Position numbers and translations under genes: made by a program. The notes beneath the pieces were generated by a model. It saw nothing but the letters and a program-made list of their open reading frames with translations, was not told the DNA's origin and made no database searches. From Bog-756 sp963841885 (lineage in GTDB: Bacteria; Actinomycetota; Acidimicrobiia; Acidimicrobiales; RAAP-2), in the NCBI GenBank assembly GCA_963841885.1, contig CAWJEK010000021.1:124001-188000 (forward strand): DNA of 64,000 nt, written 5' to 3'. This document shows, piece by piece, positions 8,148 to 21,312 of the stretch; positions within the stretch are counted from its first letter, which is position 1, and the number at the start of each line of letters is the position of its first letter.

Positions 8148-8729
8148 ATGACGGGCCGGGTGACGGTGACGAGATGCGGCTGGGCGGAGCATGCGGAGTT
8201 GCAGGCGTACCACGACGAGGAGTGGGGCGTTCCGGTGCACGACGACGCCCGGCTCTTCGAGCTCCTGACCCTCGAAGGGGCCCAGTCCGGCCTGAGCTGG
8301 CTCACCGTGCTGCGCCGACGGGACGGCTACCGTTCGGCGTTCGCCGGGTTCGACCCCGGCACCGTGGCCCGCTTCACCGCCGGCGACGTGGACCGGCTGC
8401 TCGAGGACCCGGGCATCATCCGTCACCGCGGCAAGGTCGAGTCGACCGTGTCCAACGCCGCCGCCGTCCTCGCCCTGCAACAGGCCGGCGACAGTCTGGA
8501 CCGCCTCCTGTGGTCCGCCGTCGGCGGTCGTCCCCGGACGCCGGTCCGACCGGCCGGGGAGCGGCTACCGGCGTCGACCCCCGAGTCGGCGGCGCTCAGC
8601 AAGGAACTGAAGGGCCGGGGATTCCGATTCGTCGGTCCGACGACGTGCTACTCGCTGATGCAGGCGGCCGGCCTGGTCAACGACCACCAGCCCGACTGCT
8701 TCCGCTTCGCCGAACTCGCATCGGGCTGA
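8148..8729 (+). CDS. tag: DNA-3-methyladenine glycosylase I
   Basis: A base-excision repair enzyme that removes 3-methyladenine from alkylated DNA, 193 aa. The Tag signatures are all present: RCGWAEH, YHDEEWGVPVHDD, EGAQSGLSWLTVLRRR, IIRHRGKVESTVSNA, and the C-terminal zinc part FVGPTTCYSLMQAAGLVNDH followed by Cys. The Cys/His zinc snap-forming residues (Cys near the N terminus, His of YHDEEW, C-terminal His and Cys) are conserved. ATG 8148 lies 6 nt after CATGAT (8136-8141), so it is probably leaderless. Confidence 0.92.
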   Translation: MTGRVTVTRCGWAEHAELQAYHDEEWGVPVHDDARLFELLTLEGAQSGLSWLTVLRRRDGYRSAFAGFDPGTVARFTAGDVDRLLEDPGIIRHRGKVESTVSNAAAVLALQQAGDSLDRLLWSAVGGRPRTPVRPAGERLPASTPESAALSKELKGRGFRFVGPTTCYSLMQAAGLVNDHQPDCFRFAELASG

Positions 8730-8792
8730 GCGGGTCGTGGATGGCGGGATCGGCCCGGGCGTTGACCGGGGCGGCCGGGGTACGGTCGTCTC

Positions 8793-9347
8793 GTGAGTCC
8801 CGACGACGCCTCCACCCGTATCGAACCGCCCGTGGCCGGCGACGAGGTGGCCACCCTGGTCGGCTCCCTGGAACGCCAACGATCCATCTTCGCCTGGAAG
8901 ACGGGCGGCCTCGACGCCGTCGGCCTCGGAGCCACCGTGGGCCCGTCTACCATGACCCTGGGCGGCCTCGTCAAGCACCTGGCGCTGGTCGAGGACCATT
9001 ACTTATCGGTCCGGCTGTGGGACCGGCCCGCCCATCCCCCTTTCGACGAGGTCGACTTCGACACCGACCCGGACTGGGAGTGGCGTACCGGGTCCGGCGA
9101 CGACCCCGACGACCTCTACCGCCTCTGGCACGAGGCGGTGGCACGGTCCCGGGCGGCCGTCACCGAGGCGCTGGCCGGCGGCGGCCTGGACCGGCTGGTG
9201 GCTCAGCCCTGGCCCGACGGACGGGCCCCCAGCCTCCGGCGGACCATGGTCGACCTCATCGAGGAGTACGCCCGGCACGTGGGCCACGCCGACCTGCTCC
9301 GGGAATCGGTCGACGGGCTGGTCGGAGAGGACCCGCCCATCGGCTGA
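8793..9347 (+). CDS. DUF664 / DinB family protein
   Basis: A 184-aa helical protein. The pattern ERQRSIFAWKTGGL, TLGGLVKHLALVEDHYLSVRL and LRRTMVDLIEEYARHVGHADLLRESVDG is that of DUF664, whose His residues form a DinB-like metal site. The family is common in actinobacteria with an unknown reaction, possibly thiol-dependent. GTG 8793 lies 6 nt after TACGGT (8781-8786). It is convergent with the catalase gene, with an 18-nt gap. Confidence 0.85.
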   Translation: MSPDDASTRIEPPVAGDEVATLVGSLERQRSIFAWKTGGLDAVGLGATVGPSTMTLGGLVKHLALVEDHYLSVRLWDRPAHPPFDEVDFDTDPDWEWRTGSGDDPDDLYRLWHEAVARSRAAVTEALAGGGLDRLVAQPWPDGRAPSLRRTMVDLIEEYARHVGHADLLRESVDGLVGEDPPIG

Positions 9348-9365
9348 CCGCCCGGGTCGCCGGGC

Positions 9366-11486
<2,121 letters not shown>

Positions 11487-11739
11487 GTTCGACCCTCCTG
11501 GGGGGTACGACCTCGGCCCTTCGTCCAGGGCGTCGTCGGTCGGTGGGGCATCCGGGTGTCACCCAGCGCTGTTCCGACCCGTACCCGGGGCGTCGGTCCG
11601 GAAACGGCACATCCCGGTCAGGGTGGATGCCGGACGTGGCATCCGTCGCCACGGCGGGCGGACCACGGGGCGTGACCGAATTCGGCTCCGTCGACCTCCC
11701 CACCCCGACAGCTGACGCTCGTGACTCCGAAGCCATGGA

Positions 11740-12021
11740 GGACGGCTGGTCGTGCCGTCGAGGAGCACGGCATCAGTCGCAGACGGTGCTTGAGCATGCG
11801 CGGCGACAAGGCGCACCTCGGCGGCACCCCAAACTTGGACTTGACGATGTGATTGAGGCCCAGCATCTCTACGAGTCGGGAACTCGCTCAAGGTGATCGG
11901 AGCGCTGCTTGACGTCGATCTAACGACGATCCGCCGGGAGTTGTTGAAAGCCGGTGTCGTGATGCGCACTCCTCAGGGGTGCGAACGCCTTGAGGCCGAG
12001 TTTGAGCATTTCGGAGCATGA
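11740..12021 (+). pseudogene. Resolvase/invertase-type HTH remnant
   Basis: Two frames join into one C-terminal recombinase-like piece. The first reads RRQGAPRRHPKLGLDDVIEAQ, then HLYESG. After a one-base break near 11882 the second reads SLKVIGALLDVDLTTIRREL, then LKAGVVMRTPQG, and ends at TGA 12019-12021. This is the Hin/Pin-type helix-turn-helix that ends serine recombinases and some transposon proteins. No catalytic domain is visible upstream, so it is a fragment. It borders the repeat-bearing surface gene and suggests past mobile-element activity. Confidence 0.5.
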
Positions 12022-12058
12022 CCGGGCAACCGCGGCTACGGGCCTGTCTAAGGGCTGA

Positions 12059-15000
12059 TCAGGTGACAGTGAGCGTGAACGTTTGGGTGACGACCTGAGT
12101 GGACTGCCTTGCCGAACGTTGCGGTGATCGTGAGGTCATAGGCACCGAGAGCATCGGTCGAGCTGGCAGTGCCGAGATCGTGGCAGGCCTGTCCTTTGGT
12201 GAACTTCTCCTGGAGCTGCCCTTCCTCGGTGAGCTTCGGCCCCGGGGCCGGAGGTCGTACGTGAAGGTGATCGATGAGCCTGCTGCCACCGACACCCCTG
12301 CGACGCTGGTGATGGCTGGAGCACTGGAACCCACCGAGATGCTCTGAGTAGCCGTCGGCGCAGATGCGTAGGTGAAGCTACCTGCCTGGTTCGCCTAGAT
12401 GAGCACGTTCCGGTGGCTTCGAAGGAAACAACAGCACAGATACCGTGCAATCAGACAGCGACCAAGAGGAGAACAGCACTGGGCTCCCGGACTTCCCCCC
12501 TTGGCCGTCACTGGTGTAGAGCACCTCCGACCGCAGCGGAAGCGGGAGGCTTCGAGGTGAACTTGATCGACTGGGCCTTGCCTGAAAGATCGATCGATCG
12601 GTACGTCGATCGTGATTGTCTTGGCGATGGTGCTCGAATGGCCGACAGTCAGGGTCGGCGGTGGCGACAGCGGCGACTAGATCGCTCCGCCACCGTTGAT
12701 GGTGCCGTTGTTGGTGAGCGGTCCGCAGAGGTTGAGCCCATCGCAGCCACTTTCTAGCGAGATGGTCCCATCGTTGACCATGGTCCCCGTTGTTGTCGAC
12801 GAGTTCGAACAGCCGCTTTCCAACGCCAGTGTGTTTCCCGCGGGGACGGTGATCGGCGTGGTGCCCCGAACGAGCCACCGACACTCTCGGTCAGCGTCGG
12901 GAGCGACACTGGGCTGGTGGAACTCACGCTCCCGTAGAGGGAATAGAGATCGGCCAGGCCAGCGAATGTTGGATGTCGGTGAGCGAGGTTTCGAAGAAGA
13001 AGGAGCTCGCCATCACCAGTCCAGGTCCCACCAGTCGCAGAAGCATCAAGCTTGAGCGTCGCTCCGGATGGGATGGTTTCTATTCCTTTGTTGTCGAGCG
13101 GAATCTTCACAGTGAGATACTCACCACCTTGTTCGCTCGGGAAACTGCGACGGGGTGATGGTGCCGCCAGATGCATTGGTCAGGGTCGGCGGTGGCGACA
13201 GCGGCGACTGGATCGCTCCGCCACCGTTGATGGTGCCGTTGTTGGTGAGCGGTCCGCCGAGGTTGAGCCCATTGCAGCCAGTTTTCTAGCGAGATGGTCG
13301 CATCGTTGACCATGGTCCCCGTTGTCGACGAGTTCGAACAGCCGCTTTCCAACGCCAGTGTGTTTCCCGCGGGGACGGTGATCGGCGTGGTGCCCCCGAA
13401 TGAGCCACCGACACTCTCGGTCAGCGTCGGGAGCGACACTGGGCTGGTGGAACTCACGCTCCCGTAGAGGGAATAGAGATCGGCCAGGCGAGCGAATGTT
13501 GGATCGGTGAGCGAGGTTTCGAAGAGTAGGAGCTGCCATCACCAGTCCAGGTCCCACCAGTCGCAGAAGCATCAAGCTCTGAGAGCGTCGCTCCGGATGG
13601 GATGGTTTTCTATTCCTTCGTTGTCGAGCGGAATCTTCACAGTGAGATACTCACCACCTTGTTCCGCTCCGGGAAACTGCGACGGGTGGTGATGGTGCTC
13701 GCCAGATGCATTGGTCAGGGTCGGCGGTGGCGACAGCGGCGACTCGATCGCTCCGCCACCGTTGATGGTGCCGTTGTTGGTGAGCGGTCCGCCGAGGTTG
13801 AGCCCATTGCAGCCACTTTCGAGCGAGATGGTCCCATCGTTGACCATGGTCCCCGTTGTCGACGAGTTCGAACAGCCGCTTTCCAACGCCAGTGTGTTTC
13901 CCGCGGGGACGGTGATCGGCGTGGTGCCCCCGAACGAGCCACCGACACTCTCGTGGGTCAGCGTCGGGAGCGCACTGGGCTGGTGGAACTCACGCTCCCG
14001 TAGAGGGAATAGAGATTGGCCAGGCCAGCGAATGTTGGATCGGTGAGCGAGGTTTCGAAGAGTAGGAGCTCGCCATCACCAGTCCAGGTCCCACCAGTCG
14101 CAGAAGCATCAAGCTCGAGCGTCGCTCCGGATGGGATGGTTTCTATTCCTTCGTTGTCGAGCGGAATCTTCACAGTGAGATACTCACCACCTTGTTCCGC
14201 TCCGGGAAACTGCGACGGGGTGATGGTGCCGCCAGATGCATTGGTCAGGGTCGGCGGTGGCGACAGCGGCGACTCGATCGCTCCGCCACCGTTGATGGTG
14301 CCGTTGTTGGTGAGCGGTCCGCCGAGGTTGAGCCCATTGCAGCCACTTTCTAGCGAGATGGTCCCATCGTTGACCATGGTCCCCGTTGTCGACGAGTTCG
14401 AACAGCCGCTTTCCAACGCCAGTGTGTTTCCCGCGGGGACGGTGATCGGCGTGGTGCCCCCGAACGAGCCACCGACACTCTCGGTCAGCGTCGGGAGCGA
14501 CACTGGGCTGGTGGGACTCACGCTCCCGTAGAGGGAATAGAGATCGGCCAGGCCAGCGAATGTTGGATCGGTGAGCGAGGTTTCGAAGAGTAGGAGCTCG
14601 CCATCACCAGTCCAGGTCCCACCAGTCGTTGGATAGCTCAGCGTCATGGTCGATGCATCGGGGATGAGGACGATACCTTGGTAGTCGACAGGCACATCGA
14701 TCCCCATAGTGCCGCCGCCGTCGGGTGGTCCCTCGGCATCGGTGAGCGTTGGAGGTGGGGTTGCGGTCGATTCGATGTTGCCGTCGCCGAAGATCAGCCC
14801 GTTGTTGGTGAAGTAACCGCCGAGATTGAACTGGCGAGTCGACCTCCACGTCGCCATTGTTCGTGACCTGTCCCGGCTGTCGTGCCGGTGATCACGTCCA
14901 TCAGGCAGTTCGGGTCGATCACGAACGTGCCGGGGCCGCCGATCGTGCCACCTGCGATCTGGGCGTAGCCCTGGCTGTAGGTCTCGGCATCCGCCACATG

Positions 15001-16834
15001 GAAGGTGACGCCGGCCTCGGGCGTGACCGTCCCGGTCACATGAGGTCGCTGACCGACGATGCGACCGAAGTGCTGGTCAGTGTCAATTGCCCGTAGACAC
15101 CGAGATCCCCCTCCTGACCGAGAACTGCTGCAACTGTCACGTCGCCGGAGACGGACATCGACCTGTCGCCGAGGCAGGCCACGTCGCTGGTCTGGGCACC
15201 TGGTCCTGATACCACGACGACGGAGTGGACCAGCTCTTGTCGTTGACCTGGTTAGCCGCCATGATGGTGCACGGGGCACTGCTGCCCACGTCGATGGTGA
15301 TGGCCTGTCTGACCCCCGGGAGAACACCATCGGTCGTGACCTGCGCCCCGAGGTCGAAGGTAGCTGCCGGCAGTGGTCGGATTACCGGAAATGGACGTGC
15401 TGATTTCGGGCTAATGCCCTGCTGGGACAGCGCTCAGTCCGGGCGGGAGGCTTCCTGAGGAAACAGCCCAGGTGGGGGCAGTTCCAGTGCCACCAACGGC
15501 TTGAATCGACACCTGGTAGGGAACAAGCTGTTGCGCCGACGAATACGAAGGTGCGGGCGTGACGATGGACAGCGCCGGCGTGGAAGCAGCCTCGGCTCCG
15601 AAGGCCTCACCCATGGCCGCCTGGCCATCCGCCGTCGGATGGAAGCTGGCGTTGCTGATCGAAGTCCTTCCAGGCGGAGCCGAACAATCCAGCCCCGGGT
15701 GCAACCACCACGCCATTGATATAGGGCTCCAGTCGACCGGAGTCACCACACGAAACCGTGTGACCGGCGAGTGCGGTGTTGAGGTCGACCAGCTGGATCC
15801 TCGTATCACCAGTGGACTGGATGGCGTGGATCGCGTTGGCGATGGACTCGATTTAGCTTCGCCTCCACATCATTGAACTGACTCACCTCCGGCGCAGAGA
15901 AGCCGATTTCATCTGCGCCAGCCACACAGAACGGTCCGTCGGAGAGTGGCAGACTGGTGTAGCTGCCTGAGCCAGACGTCGGCGGAAAGATCTGGGGGTA
16001 GTTCCCCACCAGGAGTGACGCGGTCGGGGACAGCTTGGCCAGGATCTGCTCGTAGGTGTTCTCGAGATCAGACTGCATCTCCGAGGGCTGGGAGCCATTT
16101 GCAGAGACGACTTCCTCGTCGGCGTTGATCCATCCCTGGCAGTTGTTGGTCTGGCCACCCAGAATGCCGTCACTGTGCCCGGTCTGAGAACCGAACAGCG
16201 GGGTCTCGAATGGATAGGCGGAGATGCACGAACCGAGACCTGCCGTGAAGTCCAGATCGTCCCCACCCAGAGTGAGCATCACCGTGGAGGGATTGCCGAT
16301 CTGGCCGAGCTGCGAACCTTCGCCGTATTGGCCCTTCGATGTGACATCGATGATCGTCGCACCCGAACAGGCGATGAAGGTGTGGGACTGATCTGGGAGC
16401 ACTTCGGCAGAGTACGCATAGGACGAGCGGTGACACTTGTCCGTTGAGGTCTCAGTATTGGGATCGAAGCAATCTCCCCCTTCGGGAGACGAGCCGAGAC
16501 CCTCCCCTGAGGAGTAGGAATCGCCCATCGTCAACACCGAGCCAGGATCGGAACCGGTGTAAGGGTAACTGGGGCATCCAAGCCCGAACCCGGAAACCAG
16601 TGAGTCCAACCTTGCCGCGCCCGTCCTCGCTGGAGAGACCCGTCTCGCCCCACCCTCGCCATTGGCTATTCGGTTCGCGGCTTTCCCAGAGGGCAGGGTG
16701 GAAACCTCGAAACGTGCTGGTGATCGATTCAGTGCAGCGGCACCCGCGGTCGAGGCCGGTGAAACTTCAAGGACGGCCACGCCCGCCGACGCCAGAACTA
16801 GAACGACCGCAAGAACCCGCCAAGACTTCCCCAC
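12059..16834 (-). CDS. Secreted SGNH-hydrolase surface protein with Ig-like domain and tandem repeats (many frame breaks)
   Basis: Joined across frame breaks this would be one protein of about 1,590 aa. It begins with a signal peptide (GKSWRVLAVVLVLASAGVAVL, GTG 16834; TTG 16864 is possible). An SGNH esterase domain follows with block I GDSYSSGEGL, the SGATIIDV segment, GGDDLDF (variant of GGND) and a late SNASFHPTADGQ block V. Then comes a putative-Ig (He_PIG) segment, YQVSIQAVGGTGTAPTWAVS then SGSLPPGLS. The long repeat region has Asn/Gly/Thr-rich units such as NNGTINGGGAIESPLSPPPT. The C terminus is another Ig-like piece ending TQVVTQTFTLTVT. Breaks occur near 15850, 15410 and 14850 and repeatedly in 12.1-14 kb. 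The A+T content is higher than in the neighbours. It is either a decayed acquired adhesin-like gene or a badly assembled repeat. Confidence 0.6.
12650..14630 (-). repeat. About 3.7 tandem copies of a ~531-bp coding repeat
   Basis: The anchor CAGGGTCGGC recurs at 12650, 13181, 13716 and 14246 (spacings 531, 535 and 530), and the intervening sequence is nearly identical. The fourth copy diverges after about 14630, and a degenerate fifth unit continues to about 14850. In the coding strand each copy gives about 177 residues, including GGTWTGDGELLLFETSLTDP, FAGLADLYSLYGSVS, LTESVGGSFGGTTPITVPAG and NSSTTGTMVNDGTISLESG. Confidence 0.85.
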
Positions 16835-17104
16835 CAGAACCCCCGCATCATCCGGCCGTCGCAACTAGATCCAAGCAGGCTAACGCAGCACTCAATGTCC
16901 GGTGCGAGGGCCCACGAACCGTGAGTAAGCGGTCATTGCGGGTGCTTGGAGAGGAGAGGGTGCCCCACGGCCCATTTTGATTCTATATGTCAGGATGCTG
17001 AAGATCTGAGGGGAACGAGTTGGAGTAGGACATCCAAGGTCATCACGTGGTCAGCAAAGTTCAGGTTCCGACCAGGGATGACGTTGTGATTTCTACAACA
17101 TCCG

Positions 17105-17177
17105 TGGAGGTGAGCGGACTCGAACCGCCGACTTCTACATTGCGAACGTAGCGCTCTACCAGCTGAGCTACACCCCC
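17105..17177 (-). tRNA. tRNA-Ala (anticodon CGC)
   Basis: A 73-nt cloverleaf on the minus strand. The acceptor stem pairs GGGGGTG with CACCTCC and contains the alanine identity pair G3:U70. The D arm is GCTC...GAGC, the anticodon stem CTACG/TGTAG with loop TTCGCAA, and the T arm ends in TTCGAGT. The discriminator is A and CCA is not encoded. Confidence 0.93.
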
Positions 17178-17251
17178 GGGTGCCTGCAGAGATTAGCCGC
17201 CGGCCGGGCCGCCCCGGCACGCCCGGGATCCGGCGGTCGACCCGAGGTGGA

Positions 17252-19150
17252 TCACGGCGCGAGGGTCGTGGTCGTCGTCGAGGTGGGTGGCTCGGTCGTC
17301 GTCGTGGTCGTCGTGCTGGTGGTGGTGGTAGGCGGGTGGGTCGTGGAGGTGGTCGTCGGCGGCGGCGTGGTGGTGGTGGTCGTGGGTGGTGCCGATGCCG
17401 GCGGGGGCGCCGTCGTCGGTGCCGGCACCGGGAACGTCCAGACGGCGCTGGCGCAGTTGACCGGTGGGGTGGCGGTCACCACGTACACGCCGGGCAACGT
17501 GCTGAACGACCACACCGGGAGCGGCGGCCCGGTCGACAGGCAGGCCAACGCCGGATCGGTGGTGCCGACGCCCCCGAGGAAGCCGATGAGCGTCTGGGTG
17601 CCCCCCGTGGGGGTCGAAGCCACCGGGGTCATGGCGACGTTCGGGACCCCGGCGAACGTGGCGAAGGTCAGGTAGCCGCTCCCGGCGGGCGGTCCGGTCA
17701 ACGAGTCCTTGGCCGCCGGGGCGTTGCCGAGCAGGGCGGCGATCATGGCCGGGTCGTTGCCGTCCATGCCGAGGGCCCAGATACCCACCCCGCCGATGTG
17801 GAAGAAGTTGGCGAGCTGTGCCTTCATCGCCAACGAGGTGGGGTCGTCGTAGTAGGTCGTGTGCCACTGGGTGCCCACCTGGTACGAGGTCCACGGCGTA
17901 TCCGTGGTCGGGTCCCAGTAGGTCGGGTGCCCCGCGGCCTTGATGGTGGCGTAGCTGAGGGGTGACTCCGAGCCGGTGGCCGCGGCGCCCGCCGTGCCGT
18001 TCGTGGTCGGCCAGTCATATCCGTAGTACGGGAGGCCGAGGATGATCTTCGAGGCCGGCACCAGCTTGAGGAACTGCTCGATGGCCTCGGCATCGCTGAA
18101 ATTGCCACCGAACAGGGGTGACGTCGGGCTCGGCTGGGACCGGGAGTTCATGTCGTAGGCCATGACGAAGAAGCCGTCGACGGCCGGGGCGATGGCGCCG
18201 ATGTTGTAGAAGCCGTTGGGATCGCCCGCCGCGCTGGCGTAGACGGCCATGGTGACCTGCCAGTGCGGGTCGGTGGCATGGAGGGCGTTGGACACCTTGG
18301 TGATGAGATTGGTGAGTCCGACCTGATCGGCGCTCCCCTCCCCCTCGAAGTCGAAGTTGACGCCGTCCAGGTTCTTGGCCTCGACCGCCGAGATCAGGGA
18401 CGCGGCCAGCCGGGCCGGAGCGTTCGGATCCGACGTGATGGCGTCCAGTGTCTGTTGGGAGAAGCAGGTGATGGTGAGAACGACCCGGTCACCGGCCGCG
18501 TGCGACCGGTTCACCAGATCCACCAGGTCCTGGCTCTCGTAGCCGTTCCAGCCGGGACCACTCTGGTCGAGGGTGCCGTCGGCATTGGCGTCGACGCTGA
18601 AATAGGCGAGCGTGCTCAGGTCGGTGACGTCGAAACCCGACGACTGGGGCAACGTCCAGTAGGGCGCATAGCCGAACACCTCGTGCGACTGCAGCGGGGT
18701 GGAGTCGGCGACGGCCGGGGGCGCCGGGGCCGGGGTGCTCGTGGCGGCGGGCAGGTGCGACGCCCGGTGCGTGGAGGCAGCCGAGCGGTTGCCGGCGTAG
18801 GTCGAGGCGTACGGAGCGGCCGCGGCGGGCCGGTGCGTGGCGGTGGCCGACGTCGCCACCAACGAGGTGATCAGCGCGATCACCATGGCGAACACGGCGG
18901 CGGCGGCCACGGCGGCTCCGATGCGACGGGCCCGGAGGTCGCCACGGCCGGCCACCTCCTCGGCTCCCGGATCCGGGACGTCCAGGCTGGGCACGAGCTG
19001 GGGAACCGGTCGGCTGGAGGCTCCGGGCACGACCACCGGCTGGTCCGGAGCGCCGGATGCGGCTCCGGTCCGGCCGAATGCGTCCGGCATCAGGCCGTCC
19101 GCGGGCGCGGGCTCGGACACGGGGGTGGTGGGTTCGGGGGACTCTGTCAT
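17252..19150 (-). CDS. Membrane-anchored glycoside hydrolase family 18 protein
   Basis: A 632-aa exported GH18 protein. A cytosolic Pro-rich N terminus (1-75) is followed by one membrane helix (about 78-101, AAVAAAAVFAMVIALITSLV). A linker leads to the TIM barrel at about 155-480. The catalytic motif DGVNFDFEGE ends in the acid Glu near 267. Further signatures are FVMAYDMNS, ILGLPYYGYDWP and the late Trp in GGVGIWALGMDGND. A small domain precedes a C-terminal tail of almost pure Thr/Pro (about 585-632). The fold resembles SafA/YaaH-type cell-wall or chitin-degrading proteins; the true glycan is unknown. ATG 19150 is the first start of the frame. Confidence 0.85.
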   Translation of the reverse strand: MTESPEPTTPVSEPAPADGLMPDAFGRTGAASGAPDQPVVVPGASSRPVPQLVPSLDVPDPGAEEVAGRGDLRARRIGAAVAAAAVFAMVIALITSLVATSATATHRPAAAAPYASTYAGNRSAASTHRASHLPAATSTPAPAPPAVADSTPLQSHEVFGYAPYWTLPQSSGFDVTDLSTLAYFSVDANADGTLDQSGPGWNGYESQDLVDLVNRSHAAGDRVVLTITCFSQQTLDAITSDPNAPARLAASLISAVEAKNLDGVNFDFEGEGSADQVGLTNLITKVSNALHATDPHWQVTMAVYASAAGDPNGFYNIGAIAPAVDGFFVMAYDMNSRSQPSPTSPLFGGNFSDAEAIEQFLKLVPASKIILGLPYYGYDWPTTNGTAGAAATGSESPLSYATIKAAGHPTYWDPTTDTPWTSYQVGTQWHTTYYDDPTSLAMKAQLANFFHIGGVGIWALGMDGNDPAMIAALLGNAPAAKDSLTGPPAGSGYLTFATFAGVPNVAMTPVASTPTGGTQTLIGFLGGVGTTDPALACLSTGPPLPVWSFSTLPGVYVVTATPPVNCASAVWTFPVPAPTTAPPPASAPPTTTTTTPPPTTTSTTHPPTTTTSTTTTTTTEPPTSTTTTTLAP

Positions 19151-19426
19151 GGGAGTAGGTCGGTCGGAAGCAGGTAGGAGGCCCGGTCGGCCCCGTCCTC
19201 CACCTGTTCTCGTGGTCAGATCTTCACTCTCAGTGTCAGTTTGAGTTCGACAACCGCAAAAACGGGGGCTGCTCTACTGCCGGAGCCCCGCCGGTCTCAC
19301 GGTCCGATCCTAGACGACCTCCACCCCGGGGCAACACCCACCCCCTCAAGATTCCAGCCCGCAGACCGACAATTACCGGGACGGCCGCGCGCCCGCGCCG
19401 CCGGACCCGTGACGGAGCAGCGCCTG

Positions 19427-20578
19427 ATGAACCAGACCGACAGCCTCTCGGCCCCTCGGCGGCACGGAGTCATCTTCGTCGAGGGGGTCCGGCTCATCGT
19501 CGTGCTCCTCGGCGCCCTGGTGGGCTACGAAGTCGGCCACCACTCCAATCCTCTCGGCAACAGCGACGTCATCGGACTGCTGATCGGTGCCGCCGTCAGC
19601 TACGTCATCGGAGGGGTCGTCGGCCGGACGCTCGACCGCGGCCTCCAGCGGGGACTCCGCCTGTTCCGCCTGAGTCCCCCCGGCGAGATCTTCGCCGCCG
19701 CCATCATCTCGACCTCGGGCATGATCCTCGGCCTCATCCTGGGCATGGCCCTCGTGGCCATCGTCCGTTCCGCCTACGCCTTCGTCATCACCGCCGGCAT
19801 CGTCTGGGTGTTCGCCGGCTTCGGCTGGCGCCTCGGCATGCTGAAGGGCCGTCAGATCGTGGCCGCCGCCGGTCTGTCCCGCATCCTCGGGCCCCCGTCA
19901 CGCCCGCTGCCCGGACAGGCCCTGCTCGTCGACGCCTCGGCCGTCATGGACCGCTTTCTCCTCATCCTCGGCCGGAACGGCCTCCTGCCCGGTGGGCTCG
20001 TCGTTCCCCAGTTCGTGGTCGACCACGTGCAGCTGATGGCCGAGTCCCCGGACCCGGTCACCGCCCGGCGGGCCCGGCGAGGTCTCGAGGGCCTGGAGGC
20101 CCTGCTCAACCTGGCGGTGGCCGTCGACCTGGCCAAGGACGAGGTGCCCGAGGTCGACGACCCGACGACCAAGCTGCTCACCATCGGGCGTCGGACCGGA
20201 CTTCGCATCGGGACCTGCTCCAACGCGGTGGTCGAGGCCGCCTCCGAGTGGGACCTGGCCGTGGTCAACCTCCACTCGGTGATGGGTGAGCTGGCTCCGG
20301 ACCACGTGCCCGGCGAGCGGATCACCGTCTCCCTGGTGAAGGAGGGGCGTCAGGCCCGCCAGGCCGTCGGCTACCTCCCGGACGGGGACATGGTGGTCGT
20401 GAATGACGCCACCCACCTCATCGACGAGGGCCCGGTGGAGATCATGGTCATCTCCACCCGACCGACGAGTCAGGGACTGATGGTCTTCGCGAAGCTCGCC
20501 CCACCCACCGAGGTGGATGGGGCGAGCCCGCTGACATCCCGTCGCCCGGCGAGCAGCCGGAACGCGACCGTCGACTAG
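19427..20578 (+). CDS. PIN and TRAM domain membrane protein (YacL type)
   Basis: A 383-aa protein with four N-terminal membrane helices (about 15-150). These are followed by a PIN nuclease-like domain (about 165-310: LLVDASAVMDRFLLILGR, LVVPQFVVDHVQLMAES, RIGTCSNAVVEAASEWDLAVVNLH). A TRAM domain follows (about 325-370: RITVSLVKEGRQARQAVGYL, DGDMVVVND). Acidic residues expected for metal binding are present. This is the usual YacL architecture; its role is poorly known but RNA-related. ATG 19427 is chosen for GGAG upstream and because the N-terminal helix follows. Its stop overlaps the stop of the convergent giant protein by 4 nt. Confidence 0.88.
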   Translation: MNQTDSLSAPRRHGVIFVEGVRLIVVLLGALVGYEVGHHSNPLGNSDVIGLLIGAAVSYVIGGVVGRTLDRGLQRGLRLFRLSPPGEIFAAAIISTSGMILGLILGMALVAIVRSAYAFVITAGIVWVFAGFGWRLGMLKGRQIVAAAGLSRILGPPSRPLPGQALLVDASAVMDRFLLILGRNGLLPGGLVVPQFVVDHVQLMAESPDPVTARRARRGLEGLEALLNLAVAVDLAKDEVPEVDDPTTKLLTIGRRTGLRIGTCSNAVVEAASEWDLAVVNLHSVMGELAPDHVPGERITVSLVKEGRQARQAVGYLPDGDMVVVNDATHLIDEGPVEIMVISTRPTSQGLMVFAKLAPPTEVDGASPLTSRRPASSRNATVD

Positions 20579-21312
20579 GACGAGACGCCCACGATCGGGG
20601 AAGTCACCCCCGAGTTCACCTGGCTGCCGAAGAAGTTGCTGTCCGGGTACGCGAAGACCGCGCCCCGGTTGCCGGTCAGGACGTAGCCACTGCTGGCGCC
20701 GGCGGCGATGCCGATGATCGGCTGGTCGGTGACGCCGGACGCCGATCCCATGAAGGGGGCGTCGTAGGCGAAGACACCCCCGTCGGCGGCGGCCAGGTAG
20801 TAGCCCGAGCCGCTGGCCGGCACCGTGATCCCGACGATGGGGGCGTTCAGATGGGTACCGCCCAGCGAGCCCCGGAACTTGGCGCTGCCGTAGGCGAAGA
20901 CGCCACCGTCGGCCCCGACCAGCAGGTAGCCACCCGTACCGTTGCCGGCGATGCCGACGATCGGGGCGTTGAGATGGGTGCCGCCCAGCGATCCGGCGAA
21001 GCCGGCGTCACCGTAGGCGAAGACCCCACCGTCGGCGGCGACGAGCCAGTAGCCCTTGCCGTCGGAGGTGGAGGCCATTCCCACGATCGGGGCGTTGAGG
21101 TGCTTGGCACCGGTCGAGCCGTAGAATCCGGCGTCGCCGTAGCTGAAGACACCGCCGTCGGCGCCCACGAACCAGTAGCCGTGACGGTCCGGGGTGGGCG
21201 TGAATCCCACGATCGGGGCGTTGAGGGCCAGCCCAGCCGGCGAGCCGTAACTGCTCGTGGCGGCGCCGTTGGTCAGCAGGGTGCCGTTGGCCGTGGCCAT
21301 CCAGTAGCCCTT
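20575..21312 (-). repeat. Six GYW/ADGGVF repeats (propeller-like module)
   Basis: Six units of about 135 bp encode the pattern GYW-[LF]-V-x-ADGGVF-[AS]-YGDAGF-x-GS, then LNAPIVGI. The same module ends or forms the core of the proteins at 44503-45921 and 57207-58719. Confidence 0.8.

Noticed and set aside
12650..14630. CRISPR-like or satellite array
   Set aside because: The unit is ~531 bp, without short spacers, and encodes a protein repeat.
17252..17420. Simple GTGG/GTCGT repeats here and at 52255-52540 as non-coding microsatellites
   Set aside because: In the minus-strand frame they encode Thr/Pro-rich extracellular tails of two membrane-anchored proteins.
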